In this document: piece after piece, positions 11,766-21,420 of the stretch
Layout: each line of letters begins with the position of its first letter
How positions within the stretch are numbered: position 1 is the first letter of the stretch
DNA from: Cavia porcellus
Lineage: Eukaryota; Chordata; Mammalia; Rodentia; Caviidae
Assembly: GCF_034190915.1 (NCBI RefSeq)
Contig: NW_026947486.1
Location: forward strand, 107,414,812 to 107,478,811
Length of the DNA: 64,000 nt
Direction: 5' to 3'
Notes under the pieces: model-generated
The model's database searches: none
Told to the model about the DNA's origin: nothing
The model's input: the letters and a program-made list of their open reading frames with translations, nothing else
Made by a program: the position numbers and the translations under genes

Positions 11766-12159
11766 GTCTATAACTATGGGCAAAACTGAAACATACTCAC
11801 ATAGCATACATGTTTGTGATCACATTCTATGTGTGCAGTCCTACTCGATGGTATAAAGTGACGAAGAAGTCAGTGTTACAGAAATTATCATCTGGACTTC
11901 AACATCCAGGATCCCTTTTTCTTGTTAAACTGGGGTTCTCCTTTCTCACGGGTCTGAATGGCTATGTGAGTTGTTGCCAATGAAAATATTCTTGTCAAAC
12001 CTGGACCATAATTAGTCCCCTGTGCTCTCCTTTATGATCTTACTGCCTCTGAATTTGAAAGATGTATTACATAAAGAGGCCTGACATAGGTAGCAGAAAG
12101 TGGTATTTTCTCATTTAATAGTGTTGTTACAAGGATAAAATGTGTGTATTTTTTATTGC
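11766..12159. other. Unassigned sequence
   Basis: No gene or repeat family recognised. Confidence 0.5.
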
Positions 12160-12605
12160 TATGGTTCAAACATGTCCTCTCCAAAATTCGGCTGGTGCCA
12201 ATATGAGGAGGTCTTAGTTAATTTTCTCATTACTGAGGCAACATGCCCACCATGTAAAGACAAAGGAGGGAAGGTTCATTTAGATCATAGTTTTCAGATG
12301 TTTTGGTTTACAGTTGGCTGACTCTAAGACTGCAGAGGAGAACAGATCATGGCAAGCAGAAGGCAGCAAGCTACAGGCAACAAGTGATGGGCTTGTTGCC
12401 CCTTATATCATATTCAGGCTAAGCACCTTTAATGCTGGAGTTGCAACAATAAAGTGCTATGTTGGCTATATTGGAAGCAGAGGTCAGCTTCTCTTGACAA
12501 CCAAACACTCCAATACCTCATTTATGGACTATCCAGCTTCTGCTCTGAAACTATGAAAAAAAATAAACTTTCACTCTTCATAAAATATGCTATGCAATTT
12601 CTGGC

Positions 12606-12635
<30 letters not shown>
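12160..12635. mobile_element. Composite of two MaLR LTRs in opposite directions
   Basis: 12160-12213 reads as a forward MaLR LTR start ('gctatggttcaaacatgtcc', 'aaaattcggctgg'). From 12214 the sequence reads as a reversed LTR ('tcttagttaattttctcatt', 'gggaaggttcatttagatca', 'gttggctgactctaagac', 'gatcatggcaagcagaaggc'). Near 12545 'ctgaaactatgaaaaaaaat' followed by 'aaactttcac' looks like the forward 3' end again. The simplest reading is a reverse LTR inserted into a forward LTR. The inner right boundary is not clear. Confidence 0.55.
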
Positions 12636-12670
<35 letters not shown>

Positions 12671-12756
12671 ATATAATATTATATTATATATTATATAATA
12701 AATAATGATATTATATATTATATAATAAATAATATAGTATATATATTATACTATGG

Positions 12757-12801
<45 letters not shown>
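12605..12801. repeat. (TA)n compound repeat
   Basis: Pure TA/CATA runs flank a middle part where 'attatataataaataat' occurs twice (near 12689 and 12717). This is a strongly hairpin-prone AT tract next to the LTR composite. Confidence 0.95.
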
Positions 12802-12804
<3 letters not shown>

Positions 12805-13074
12805 TCTCTTTGCCCTCTACCTGTCTGGAAGCCTGCACTGCTTTCCCTTGAAAAACCCATTATGTGAATAATAAATATTTCAATACATTTTTAGTTAATA
12901 TATCACTAAATTTTGTCTATGTAGAGTAATTACTCAATTGCTCCAATGAGCAGGATATCTACCATAGTCCCAGAACACCAGGACTCACTTTTTTAAAAAT
13001 CTGTTTTGTTGCTGTTGTTGTTTGTTTATTTTCTAAATGCCTTTGCAACTTTGACAGTGAATTTTAATTCCAAA

Positions 13075-13410
13075 TTTGCCTGGATTTAGAGTCTCCAAGA
13101 GAGATCATTGGATTATTCTACTAATGTTATTGCTGAATGTACTGTTAGGAGAGAGAACCAAGTCAGGGAAGTGGGTAACTAGGAAGGTGCTTTCTGAGGC
13201 TGTGTCTGCCAGAGACATTCTTCTCCAGTGCTCTGCTTCCTGGTGCCATGAAGTGAGATTTGCTCCCGCATGCCCTTATTCGATGATGCTCATGCCTTGG
13301 AACCAGTGGACCATGAACTCAAACCTTTGCAACTGGAAGCCAGATCAAATATTTCCTCTTTTAATTGTATTTGTCCAATTTTGTGTCCCAGTACTGGAAA
13401 AGCTAATACA
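13075..13410 (+). mobile_element. MaLR-type solo LTR
   Basis: 'gagatcattggattattcta', then 'gcttcctggtgccatgaagt', 'gatgatgctcatgccttgga', 'accatgaactcaaacctttg', 'caaatatttcctctttta' and 'gctaataca' at the end fit a rodent-lineage MaLR LTR in order. A 156-codon frame (13076-13546) crosses it but matches nothing and runs past the LTR end. Confidence 0.65.
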
Positions 13411-14126
13411 CTTGTCTGCTAATAGAGTACGTACTTCTGCCTGTTTGCTGGCTTGTGTTTTGAGGTTTCCTTATTTGTGCTGTATTGTTGGAGTCTTAAG
13501 AAGCCTCTGCAAATATTTAACCAGCATAGCTCAAAAGTTGAGCTGAGTGGCAATAAGAGGTAGGAGTATTTGGTTTGGAGGCTTCTTAAAGAAGCCATTG
13601 ACCTGTTTGTGAGTTCCACATTGAATCACGTATTTAAAACCCAATATAAAATGTGTCCGCATCAGGTTAAAGGGAATGACTCTTTCCTTGTTCCTACTGA
13701 CTTTCTCTCAACCATGTGAGTCATCTTTTTCAATAGAGACTCAAGAAAAAGACTGGTAATCTGGTCAAACTACAGACCCATTGGATGATTACTTATATGA
13801 AAAAAGAGCAGTTATATGCAAAATGCTGAGGTCACATTTCTACAAGCAGTTAACTCAATAGGAACTTTAAAAAGGGGATTTTTTGGGATACTGTCTATCC
13901 CTGTGTCATGAAAGATGATAAAGACTATTGGAGTTTATAGAGAAGCACCCATTACATGCTTCTGACAATACTAAGAGATTGTTTCAATCATTTCCATAAC
14001 GTAGACCAACAAATCTGTGAATATTGACATTATATGAGAATCTCTGGAAGACAAAATTTATAAATATTAATGAGTCAAAGCATCGCACTAAAGCATAACT
14101 AATATTCTCAACACAGACTCAAGCAT

Positions 14127-14127
<1 letters not shown>
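13411..14127. other. Unassigned sequence
   Basis: No gene or repeat recognised. Frames on both strands overlap at 13419-13619. Confidence 0.5.

Positions 14128-14164
<37 letters not shown>
14128..14164. repeat. (CA)n microsatellite
   Basis: About 18 CA units, bounded by 'catg' motifs. Confidence 0.95.
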
Positions 14165-14167
<3 letters not shown>

Positions 14168-14169
14168 CA

Positions 14170-14600
14170 TACACACCCTGGGAAAATCACCTGGTGCAAC
14201 CAAACACTAGGGAGAAATGAGATGGCTAAAATTTCTATTTGAAAATAAAATTGGACACATTAGCTTGGAAGGACGATAGATGAGATTCACAAAATATGAG
14301 GGGCTGCAGAAACCGAACCACTGCGTGGGGTAATTGTGGGGTATGGCTTGGAAAATATTCTACTGTATCCCCAATGTATCTGAACAACAGGTGATAAAAT
14401 AGGCTGAGAGACTGCTTTAGAATGTTTCTTTTATTACTAGCATATGTTTGTGATACATAATAATTACATTTGTCTTGGAAAATGAGTGTATATACCTATT
14501 GCAATAATATGTTTTACTTCTCCTCCCCTTGGCTTCCTTCTTGTCTCCCCTCAACCCCAGACGCCCCAACAATATCCCCAAAGCCTAACATCCCACCACT
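14170..14600. other. Unassigned sequence
   Basis: Nothing recognised. The right part is CT-rich ahead of a B1 SINE. Confidence 0.45.
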
Positions 14601-14604
14601 ATCT

Positions 14605-14747
14605 TTATGTGCAACAGATTCTCACTATGTAGTTCAAGCTGGTCTTGATCATCTTACAATGTAGCCCAGGCAAGCCTCTGACTCACAGTGAAACCCCTGC
14701 ATTGGCTTCCCGAGTGCTGTATTTACAGGTGTGCACAACCACAGCTG
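14605..14747 (-). mobile_element. B1-type SINE, minus strand
   Basis: 'gattctcactatgtagttca', 'agctggtcttgatcatctta', 'caatgtagcccaggcaagcc', 'cgagtgctgtatttacaggt' and 'accacagctggc' are B1 in reverse, including the duplicated internal segment. Confidence 0.85.
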
Positions 14748-14910
14748 GCTTTTCCTTTCAGCTGTCTTTTATTTTGCTATTTAAATTATTTACATTCTGA
14801 GTTTCCAACATATGAGAAACCATAGAATGTTAAACCTATGTCTTATTTATTTCAGTTATGATTATTGTTTCTGAGTGGATTCCTTTTCCTATGAATGATT
14901 GAATTTACCA

Positions 14911-14912
<2 letters not shown>

Positions 14913-14951
<39 letters not shown>

Positions 14952-15090
14952 AGACACAGTGTTGCTATGTGGTTCAGGCTAGCCTTGGGCTCACTTTGTA
15001 GTCCAGGCTGGTCTAGAACTTGCAATGATCCTCCTGCCTCAGCCTTCAGAGTGCTGGGATTACAGGAGTGCGCCACCATGGTCACCTGCA
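14913..15090 (-). mobile_element. B1-type SINE with long poly-A tail, minus strand
   Basis: A 38-base T-run (14913-14950) is the reversed poly-A tail. The body reads 'gagacacagtgttgctatgt', 'ggctcactttgtagtccagg', 'ctggtctagaacttgcaatg', 'atcctcctgcctcagccttc', 'gtgctgggattacaggagtg'. The long unbroken tail and well-kept body make it one of the younger SINEs here. Confidence 0.92.
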
Positions 15091-15224
15091 TTTACAATTC
15101 TTTGTGGCTTAGTAGGAATCTATTAGGGATATGGTATTTTCATCATTCATTCATTTGTTTATGGGCACATAGGCCACTTCCAAATTTAGCTATTACAAGT
15201 TGTGCAGCTATAAACATTTGTATA

Positions 15225-15254
15225 TATATATATATATATATCTGTATAACTTCC

Positions 15255-15294
<40 letters not shown>

Positions 15295-15360
15295 CTCTCT
15301 GTCTTCCTTCCTTCCTTCCTTCCTTCCTTCCTTCCTTCCTTCCTTCTTCCTTCCTTTCTT
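15225..15360. repeat. (TA)n, (TC)n and (TTCC)n compound repeat
   Basis: A short TA run (about 15222-15241) is followed by TC repeats (15255-15300) and TTCC units (15301-15360). It sits inside the L1 and directly before a B1, whose tail may have seeded the pyrimidine run. Confidence 0.95.
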
Positions 15361-15363
15361 TCC

Positions 15364-15468
15364 TAAAACAGGATCTCGCTATATACTTCAAGCTGACCTT
15401 GAACTCACTAACATCTTTTTCCCTGTCTCTTACACGCTGAGATTATGAACGAGTGCCACCACACCCAG
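15364..15468 (-). mobile_element. B1-type SINE, minus strand
   Basis: 'aaacaggatctcgctatata', 'cttcaagctgaccttgaact', 'gctgagattatgaacgagtg' and 'ccaccacacccag' match B1 in reverse. It has no plain T-run of its own; the pyrimidine repeat stands where the tail should be. Confidence 0.8.
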
Positions 15469-15837
15469 TTAATGAGATGCCTTTCAATCTTTGGGGATGA
15501 TACCCAGAAGAGGTATAGCTGGGTCAAATGTAATTTCTGTTTTTTTTCTTTTTTGTGAGAAATTGCCCTACTGATTTCCATAGTGTTTGTACTAGTATAC
15601 TTTACTACCAACAATGTAGAATGGTTCTTTTCCCCACAACCTGACAGCATTTATTTTGAGTTGATGATAAACATTCCTTCTTTGGAATTTGTCATGGAAG
15701 CTCTCCTTTTACTCTATGTACAACATTTAGTACTGTGTCTTTAAAGTTACTCTCCCCTACACAGAACTGTTGAATGTGATGGCTTCTGGATATCTAAGCT
15801 ACTTCAGAGCTAACATTGGCTGGAGGAGGTCATTGCT

Positions 15838-15891
15838 GACCAATCAGAATGAAAGGCATGGTTGCTCATTGTCAGGAGGAGAGTATAAATA
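15838..15891 (+). promoter_or_regulatory. Candidate core promoter: CCAAT box plus TATA box
   Basis: A CCAAT box in good context (GACCAATCAG, 15838-15847) lies 40 bases upstream of TATAAATA (15884-15891). Downstream a 27-codon frame starts at 16001 (ATGGTGACG) and ends TAA at 16082-16084, overlapping a donor-like AAAAA|GTAAGA at 16080/16081. CCAAT/TATA spacing of this kind is typical of LTR U3 regions as well as of genuine promoters. I see no LTR ends, so which one it is stays open. Confidence 0.4.
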
Positions 15892-16194
15892 GAGAAGACA
15901 GAAGTTCTGATGGTGTATACTGTTCCTACAAAGTACTGTATAGGGCAACTGAGCCCCAAGAGCAGTCTAACCGAGATGTGGAGGAACTAAGTACAGGAAT
16001 ATGGTGACGAACTCAAAGCAGAAACAAGTGGAAAAAGAGAAAAGACACCCTGTGCTGATGGAAGTCAAGAAAGTCAAAAAGTAAGATGATCCTACTTATG
16101 TTTCTATTTATCTTCCCCACCAATATCCAGTTTAAACTTCCTCTCCCTGTCCGGCATAAAACCCTTAGTAAGCAACTCCTTGGCTTGCTTAGTG

Positions 16195-16385
16195 CCAGAT
16201 ACTATCCAAATCAATTTACTTGAATTAGTTCACATTACTGTCAAAAAATATTGTGAGATGGATACATCATCACCAAGTTAGACATGAAGAAACTGGGATC
16301 CTGTGAGATGAGGTGAGACACTTTGCTTAAGGTTGTGTTAAGATCCAAATAGTAAAGATTAAGCCAGAGCCTAAATACGACCCAT
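16195..16385 (-). mobile_element. MIR SINE, minus strand
   Basis: 'gttcacattactgtcaaaaa', 'gacatgaagaaactgggatc', 'actttgcttaaggttgtgtt' and 'attaagccagagcctaaata' follow MIR in reverse ('gatgaggaaactgag', 'ttgcccaaggtcac', 'gcagagccgggattc'). Confidence 0.75.
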
Positions 16386-16424
16386 TTCTGAATGCAGTCA
16401 CCAGCAGCACGCACAATTGCTAGA

Positions 16425-16640
16425 TGATAGGCACTGTTCTCAAGCACTTGACATGAATTAATGAATTTCATCCTAAAAGCTCGTTTTATGCAGCATATAT
16501 TATATGACTAGTATCTCCATTTGCACATTAGAAAATAGAGATAATGGGAGGTTAACTAACTACCACTCAACATGGTTAGTAATCAACTCCTGGAAAACTG
16601 ATTCTAAATCCCACAACTCTAATCAACACTATAATACAAA
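16425..16640 (-). mobile_element. Second MIR SINE, minus strand
   Basis: 'gataggcactgttctcaagc', 'acttgacatgaattaatgaa', 'tttcatcctaaaagctcgtt', 'cacattagaaaatagag' and 'gaggttaactaactaccac' form a full reversed MIR order. It lies head-to-tail with the MIR at 16195-16385. Confidence 0.8.
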
Positions 16641-16796
16641 AATCTAAAGCCTGCTGAGTAGGAAAGGTTTAGATTCTGAAGCAGACATTTGCCTTTGACT
16701 GAAAAAAATATCTCCTATAGACATATTTCCAGACAGATGCCTTAGTCTGTGTTTCCCCACAATAGTGTGTTATCATTGAGAAAAAAAACCTGCAGA

Positions 16797-16809
16797 GTTA
16801 ATTATTAAC
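16797..16809. promoter_or_regulatory. Perfect HNF1-type palindromic site
   Basis: GTTAATTATTAAC is an exact match to the known HNF1 homeodomain dimer consensus GTTAATNATTAAC. Occupancy cannot be judged from sequence. Confidence 0.5.
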
Positions 16810-17713
16810 TGTTAAGAATAAACAGTCCCACTGTAGAGAAATGTCAGCAGCTACATCTTTTCTTTTGAACTGAATAAAGCAGGGGAAAGTGAAATTTCAT
16901 CATTTTATCATTTTGATTTTGATTCTAACGCATTTTCAATGACCTCCCTGAAATTTTCTGCAGTAACTCACTGACAGTATAGTGGGACAGCTATTGACTA
17001 ACATTCAGAAACCGATCTACACAAAGAGCAACAAATATTCTTCATCTACATATGACAGGGAAGTGACAAAAAGTAGAAAATAAAACCAGGTAATCTTGTG
17101 CTCGCTAATCATCCTGAATGAAGTTAATTTGAGACCTTTTGGAATGAGAGGCCAGGTTTTTGCCAAACAGCAATCACAACAAGCATTACCCTTTTGCTGC
17201 TGACAGGAAAGTTCAAAAATTCCATCATGTCTTAGTTTCTCATCGCTTGATAAAGGTTAATAAAACACGGTTTCAAGAAAGCAGTATTTCTACATTGTTT
17301 TGCTCTTAAAGCACAATTCCTGTTAGAGCCACATCATACATTCCTCTCACCCTTCTCACAACTGGAGTTTGGTCTTAATTTCTGCTTTGCATGGACCAAT
17401 AAACTGTGGGTAGAGTTCTCAGTTCTTACGGTTATCCTTTAAAAAATCTTGAGCTGGTGACACTTAATAACAAAGGAACATAAGATTTGCACTGAAGTCT
17501 CATGAGAAGAGAACTTCTGCTTCACAGGACCGTAATCTTTAAATTAGAGTGCGCTATAGATTGCTTACTAGAACTCCGAAGGTAGCCGGGCAGGGAATTT
17601 TTTATACACTCTCACAAGTGGCAGAAATTTCTTTGAGGATAAGGCAATACTACATATTCTTGCACATAGTCACTCTATGTTTCATCCACTTGCTTCTTAG
17701 CAATTAAATATTA

Positions 17714-17881
17714 AAATATGGATAACAGTTGTTTCATAATTGTCACTGTTTTGATTTGAAAAATATTTTAAGAATATGCTGCATACAATATTGAAATGTG
17801 GGTAACCCTATTGTTTCAGGGATGTGTCATTGTTTTGATTTGAAAAATATTTTAAGAATATGCTGCAGGACAAAATGTAAT
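17714..17881. repeat. Tandem duplication, 84-base period
   Basis: Two 43-base segments, 17741-17783 and 17825-17867, differ at one position (TGTCACTG versus TGTCATTG). The upstream flanks also align loosely ('aaatatggataac' and 'gaaatgtgggtaac', each followed by 'ttgtttca'), giving a unit of about 84 bases duplicated once. Confidence 0.85.
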
Positions 17882-18366
17882 TGACTTAATATAAGTGCAC
17901 TCAGTTTGAAGACAATGGAAATTTATTTGACTTCACAATATTTAATTATTTCAGAGCAATTATAATTTCTTCCACATTAACATTTCCGAGAATTAATTTT
18001 TCCACCTTCAGAATGTGCATAGAGTGCTTATCTTTGAGATTTTGAAGGAAAAAAGTGTTACTTCATATAAAATGCTCTCCATATTTCATAGTACTTGAGC
18101 ATTCATACAATGCAAAGTGTTATTATTCAATGTTTCACTATTATTTGAGATAAAATATATGTAGCAGAAGTAAAGTATATGCAGCCAACGCAAGAAGGAT
18201 GGACCTCAGAAACTCATTTGGAGAACATTCTACCCGATTTCTTTGTAGAAAACATGAATAAATATAAGCATGACTAGAATTCTAACTGAATTATACATGA
18301 ATGCACTATAAATATAAATGGAGACGGAACTAATTGTGTGCTAGAGGGTTCTTGCCAAAGTCTTGC

Positions 18367-18388
18367 CCTGATTATCACTATAATCAGG
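18367..18388. repeat. Perfect 9-base-stem hairpin
   Basis: CCTGATTAT (18367-18375), a 4-base loop CACT, then ATAATCAGG (18380-18388). No poly-T or gene end nearby suggests a terminator role. Confidence 0.6.
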
Positions 18389-18987
18389 AATGAAAAGAAT
18401 TCGATTATTTGCTCGTGAGATAAATGGAAAATAAAAAGTAGCAAGGGATAATGAGAGTCTAGATGAGTGAATCATTATCCAGCACTGTATTGATCATCAG
18501 AAGTGATAGAATACGCAAAACATAAATTTAGTAAAAACTGTTCATATGTCTTCATAATCAGGACCAAAACTCCTGTGCATGCATCCATATAGGGAGCATA
18601 ACATTTAGTTGGAGTAATTGCAGAAGACATCTGGTTTTAATATTAATGGTAAAGGCAATATGAGTCATAGTATAATTTGTTTCATTTTCCCAAAGAACAA
18701 ACGTTATCTTTGGCTGCATATGTAAGAATACAGTGCCTAAAATGAGAAAAAACAGTAACTAAACTTTGTTCAATGGTAATTATCATTCGACTAATGATAA
18801 GAAAAATAACGTAAAATGAAGACTGTTTAGAATGACTTTATAAAGTGAGGGAAAAATGAAGCAAAAGGGAGATGGCTCAGAGAGATTGGGCATCTAATAT
18901 CCAAACGTGAGGGTTATTAGGCATTTGCTGAGTAGGGTTCTTTTTGGTTAACTCTCACTTGGGAGGAAAACAAACAAAAAACCCACT

Positions 18988-18989
<2 letters not shown>

Positions 18990-19043
<54 letters not shown>
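18990..19043. repeat. A-run and (TA)n microsatellite
   Basis: An A-run of about 11 followed by about 21 TA units. Confidence 0.95.
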
Positions 19044-19047
<4 letters not shown>

Positions 19048-19307
19048 AAATGTGAATGTTATTAATGTAGAAAAACCAAGGACTGGAGAGTAGGAAAGCT
19101 AAGTTAGAGACTACTTTATTGTAGGTTGCTAAGCAAGAAAGTTCTGAGGAAGTGAGTTTTGATTTAGGCAAAGAAAGAATGAATGGTGTAGAACTGTTCT
19201 CAAAAGCGAAAGCCACATGAAAACTGGTGTTACTGCTTTAAGGAATAGAATGTAGGTTAATGAGGTTGGCACTTAGACAGATGATGAAGGCTGATTATAT
19301 GTATATG

Positions 19308-19310
<3 letters not shown>

Positions 19311-19344
<34 letters not shown>
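19311..19344. repeat. (TA)n microsatellite
   Basis: About 16 TA units with TG-bearing flanks. Confidence 0.95.
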
Positions 19345-19347
<3 letters not shown>

Positions 19348-19849
19348 CAATATATGTATGACTATTATATGTGTAATTACCCTCCGTATCCTCAAGTTTC
19401 ACATCTCTAAATTTGACTGTGGATGATAGTATTTTCTAAATACCTGTATCCTTAATGGACATGGGCAAATACTTTTTCTCATTGTTATTCACTGTGTAAT
19501 GTGCAACTATTTAGCATAGCATGCACGTTGTATTAGATATCATAAATAGAGATGGTGTAAAGTATATGATAGGATACATGTAGGTTATATGTTAATAGAA
19601 CATCATTTTATATGAGGAACTAGAGTATCTTTGGGTTATCAGATCTATATTCGATCCTGGGGATAAAAATACACGCATACAACATATAAACAATAGGTTA
19701 CTTTTTAAAGAAAAATCAGAATATGTATAATATCTTGAGTAATAACTATATTCCTGAAAATTTATGTATGCATATTTCTCCATATTATGGACATACCTAA
19801 CTTTATTCATTTTTCTATTTAAATCTTTATCTATCTTTTCAAAATCTCT
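19345..19849. other. Unassigned AT-rich sequence
   Basis: No gene or repeat family recognised with confidence. Possibly L1 3' sequence belonging to the fragment that follows. Confidence 0.4.
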
Positions 19850-20060
19850 CCCCATATTTCTTCTTTTGAGTTGGCTGTAACTTGTCTATTGATTTACTCA
19901 TAATTTTATACACTGGACACTAACCTTTTGGCTAGCATATACATTGGAAATACATCGAATAATGTCTGGATTCTTCATTTCCTTTATTAAGCCTTAGTAA
20001 AAATAAATTTTCATATATAATATAGTCAAATTTATTATTATTTTCCTTAAGAACATATTT
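19850..20060 (-). mobile_element. L1 ORF2 fragment, minus strand
   Basis: 'ttctattgatttactcata' type sequence, then 'ttatacactggacactaacc', 'ttttggctagcatatacatt' and 'ttcatttcctttattaagcc' match the L1 ORF2 reverse order ('tatattctggatattaacccc'). Confidence 0.65.
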
Positions 20061-20729
20061 TTAGTGTATAAAATCTGTGATTATAGAAAACTCATAGAGG
20101 GTAAGAATATATATAGAGAGGAAAGCTGAGATGAAGTCTTGCAATATTCATAATTTAATGTCTGCATAGTGCAGCATAAACCAACAGAGAATCAGCCAGG
20201 AAGACTGAGCTTCATTTAAATGAATTTTCTTCAAAATCCAGATTCTCAATCCTAATGTGTATTTGTATTAAAATCCTATAACCTAGAATTGTAGATACAT
20301 TATTGATGAATAATTATTTTAAAAAAATAATTAGAAAATCAAGAGAATATTGTTTTACTTTTAGCCAATTATCTCATCGTATTTTGTGTTTTGTTCCTAG
20401 TTTTTCTTCGTGTTTTCACTGCCATCAGTCTTTTACCTCTCAGATTTTATTATGTTTTCTTCAAGGTAACTAATGAATTGTGCACTTCTAATATAGTGGT
20501 AAAAGTTGCATTTATCTTTTTCAAAATCTTAATGAGTCTCTATTTTTACATTACATGTGTACTCTTTAAACATATGTAACAGGTTTGCCTTTATTTTTGT
20601 GATGAAGTCTACAAGGTGTATATGGGTGTATGTGCTCACTGTGAGTCATTTTATTCCTTTTGATTTTTGTAATTGTTAGTTTTGCTCATATGTCAGTTAC
20701 TTTTTGTATAATTCAAATATTTTTTTACA
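20061..20729. other. Unassigned AT-rich sequence
   Basis: No gene or repeat recognised. A short plus-strand frame at 20391-20579 is low-complexity hydrophobic translation of AT-rich DNA. Confidence 0.45.
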
Positions 20730-21139
20730 AAATTCTATACAGCAGTATTTTTGCTCTTTTGCATCTCTTGCTGCATATAAAGCTCTTGAGTTGCAATATT
20801 CCACCATAGCTCTCAAAATATTGCCCCATGATTTTCTCCATTTTATGTTTCAGATGGGATTGAAAAAAGCCTGATTTACTTTCTTTTGAGGATAACTTGC
20901 ATTCCTGCTTAGATGATTGCTGGTATTTCATTGCTTGCACTTCAAAAGCAAAACTTTGCCAGTTACATCTTGCTGTGGTTGCCTTTGCATTGATTTTTGG
21001 GCACATGTTGAGATTTTTCAACATACTTTTTCAGTAGTGCAAAAGAACTGCCCTTGGAATCGATTACTTTAGTTCCATTTCTTCTTCTCTTCTCCTCTGG
21101 AACACAATTTATCTGCGTGTGTCCACATTCACCATTATC
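20730..21139 (-). other. Overlapping lysine-rich minus-strand frames, unrecognised
   Basis: Two minus-strand frames overlap out of phase: 21148-20963 (61 codons, containing PEEKRRRNGTK) and 21024-20725 (99 codons, containing KYQQSSKQECKLSSKESK). Both are charged and Lys/Ser-rich. They could be one decayed reading frame broken by a frameshift, or chance in A-rich minus-strand sequence. I recognise no family. The sequence immediately to the right is L1-like. Confidence 0.25.
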
Positions 21140-21420
21140 TCTAATCATTTTAACTTTTTAATTGTCTGTTTCTACATAAGGATGAAATTTCTTGTGTGTT
21201 TTTCTCGTTGCTAGTTTAAACACTAGAGTTTTAATTCCTTCCTTTATTTCTTTAAGTAAAATTTATTATTTTGCTATTATTTTGTTTTCTGCTTAAATGC
21301 TGCTTATTTTACCCAACTTTGTTTTTAATTTAAATTTATCAAACTGGGGAGTTTTCTTCCCTTTTCATGGGAATTTGACTTAACTAATTTCTTACCTAGG
21401 CTCCTTATTTCATTGTCTTT
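21140..21420 (-). mobile_element. Probable L1 ORF2 fragment, minus strand
   Basis: Read in reverse it contains 'agcagaaaacaaaataatag', 'attaaaactctagtgtttaa' and 'actagcaacgagaaaaacac', resembling the L1 ORF2 segment 'aaaactctagctaaactaac' and 'aagaaaaaaagagag'. It is diverged. Confidence 0.5.

Larger units (their letters stand above)
14755..15705 (-). mobile_element. L1 3' region, minus strand, with nested B1s
   Basis: Outside the nested SINEs and simple repeats the sequence is L1 in reverse: 'aacatatgagaaaccataga' near 14808, 'gtttatgggcacataggcca' near 15157, 'gctataaacatttg', then 'gatacccagaagaggtatag', 'ctgggtcaaatgtaatttct', 'gatttccatagtgtttgtac' and 'accaacaatgtagaatgg' after 15490. 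It is the ORF2 C-terminal end plus 3' untranslated region, broken by two B1 insertions and an expanded repeat. Confidence 0.8.
16641..18989. other. Repeat-poor non-coding stretch
   Basis: About 2.3 kb where I recognise no transposon. It contains a perfect HNF1-type palindrome (16797-16809), an 84-base tandem duplication (17714-17881) and a hairpin (18367-18388). No frame over 60 codons lies wholly inside; a spurious frame reaches its right edge through the AT repeat. Lack of old repeats can mark conserved regulatory DNA, but it can also mean repeats too decayed for me to see. Confidence 0.5.

Noticed and set aside
13076..13546. 156-codon plus-strand open frame
   Set aside because: It overlaps a MaLR-type LTR, has no domain, and runs past the LTR end into unassigned sequence.
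14895..15440. 181-codon plus-strand open frame
   Set aside because: It translates a poly-T tract, a reversed B1, TA and TTCC repeats, and part of another B1.
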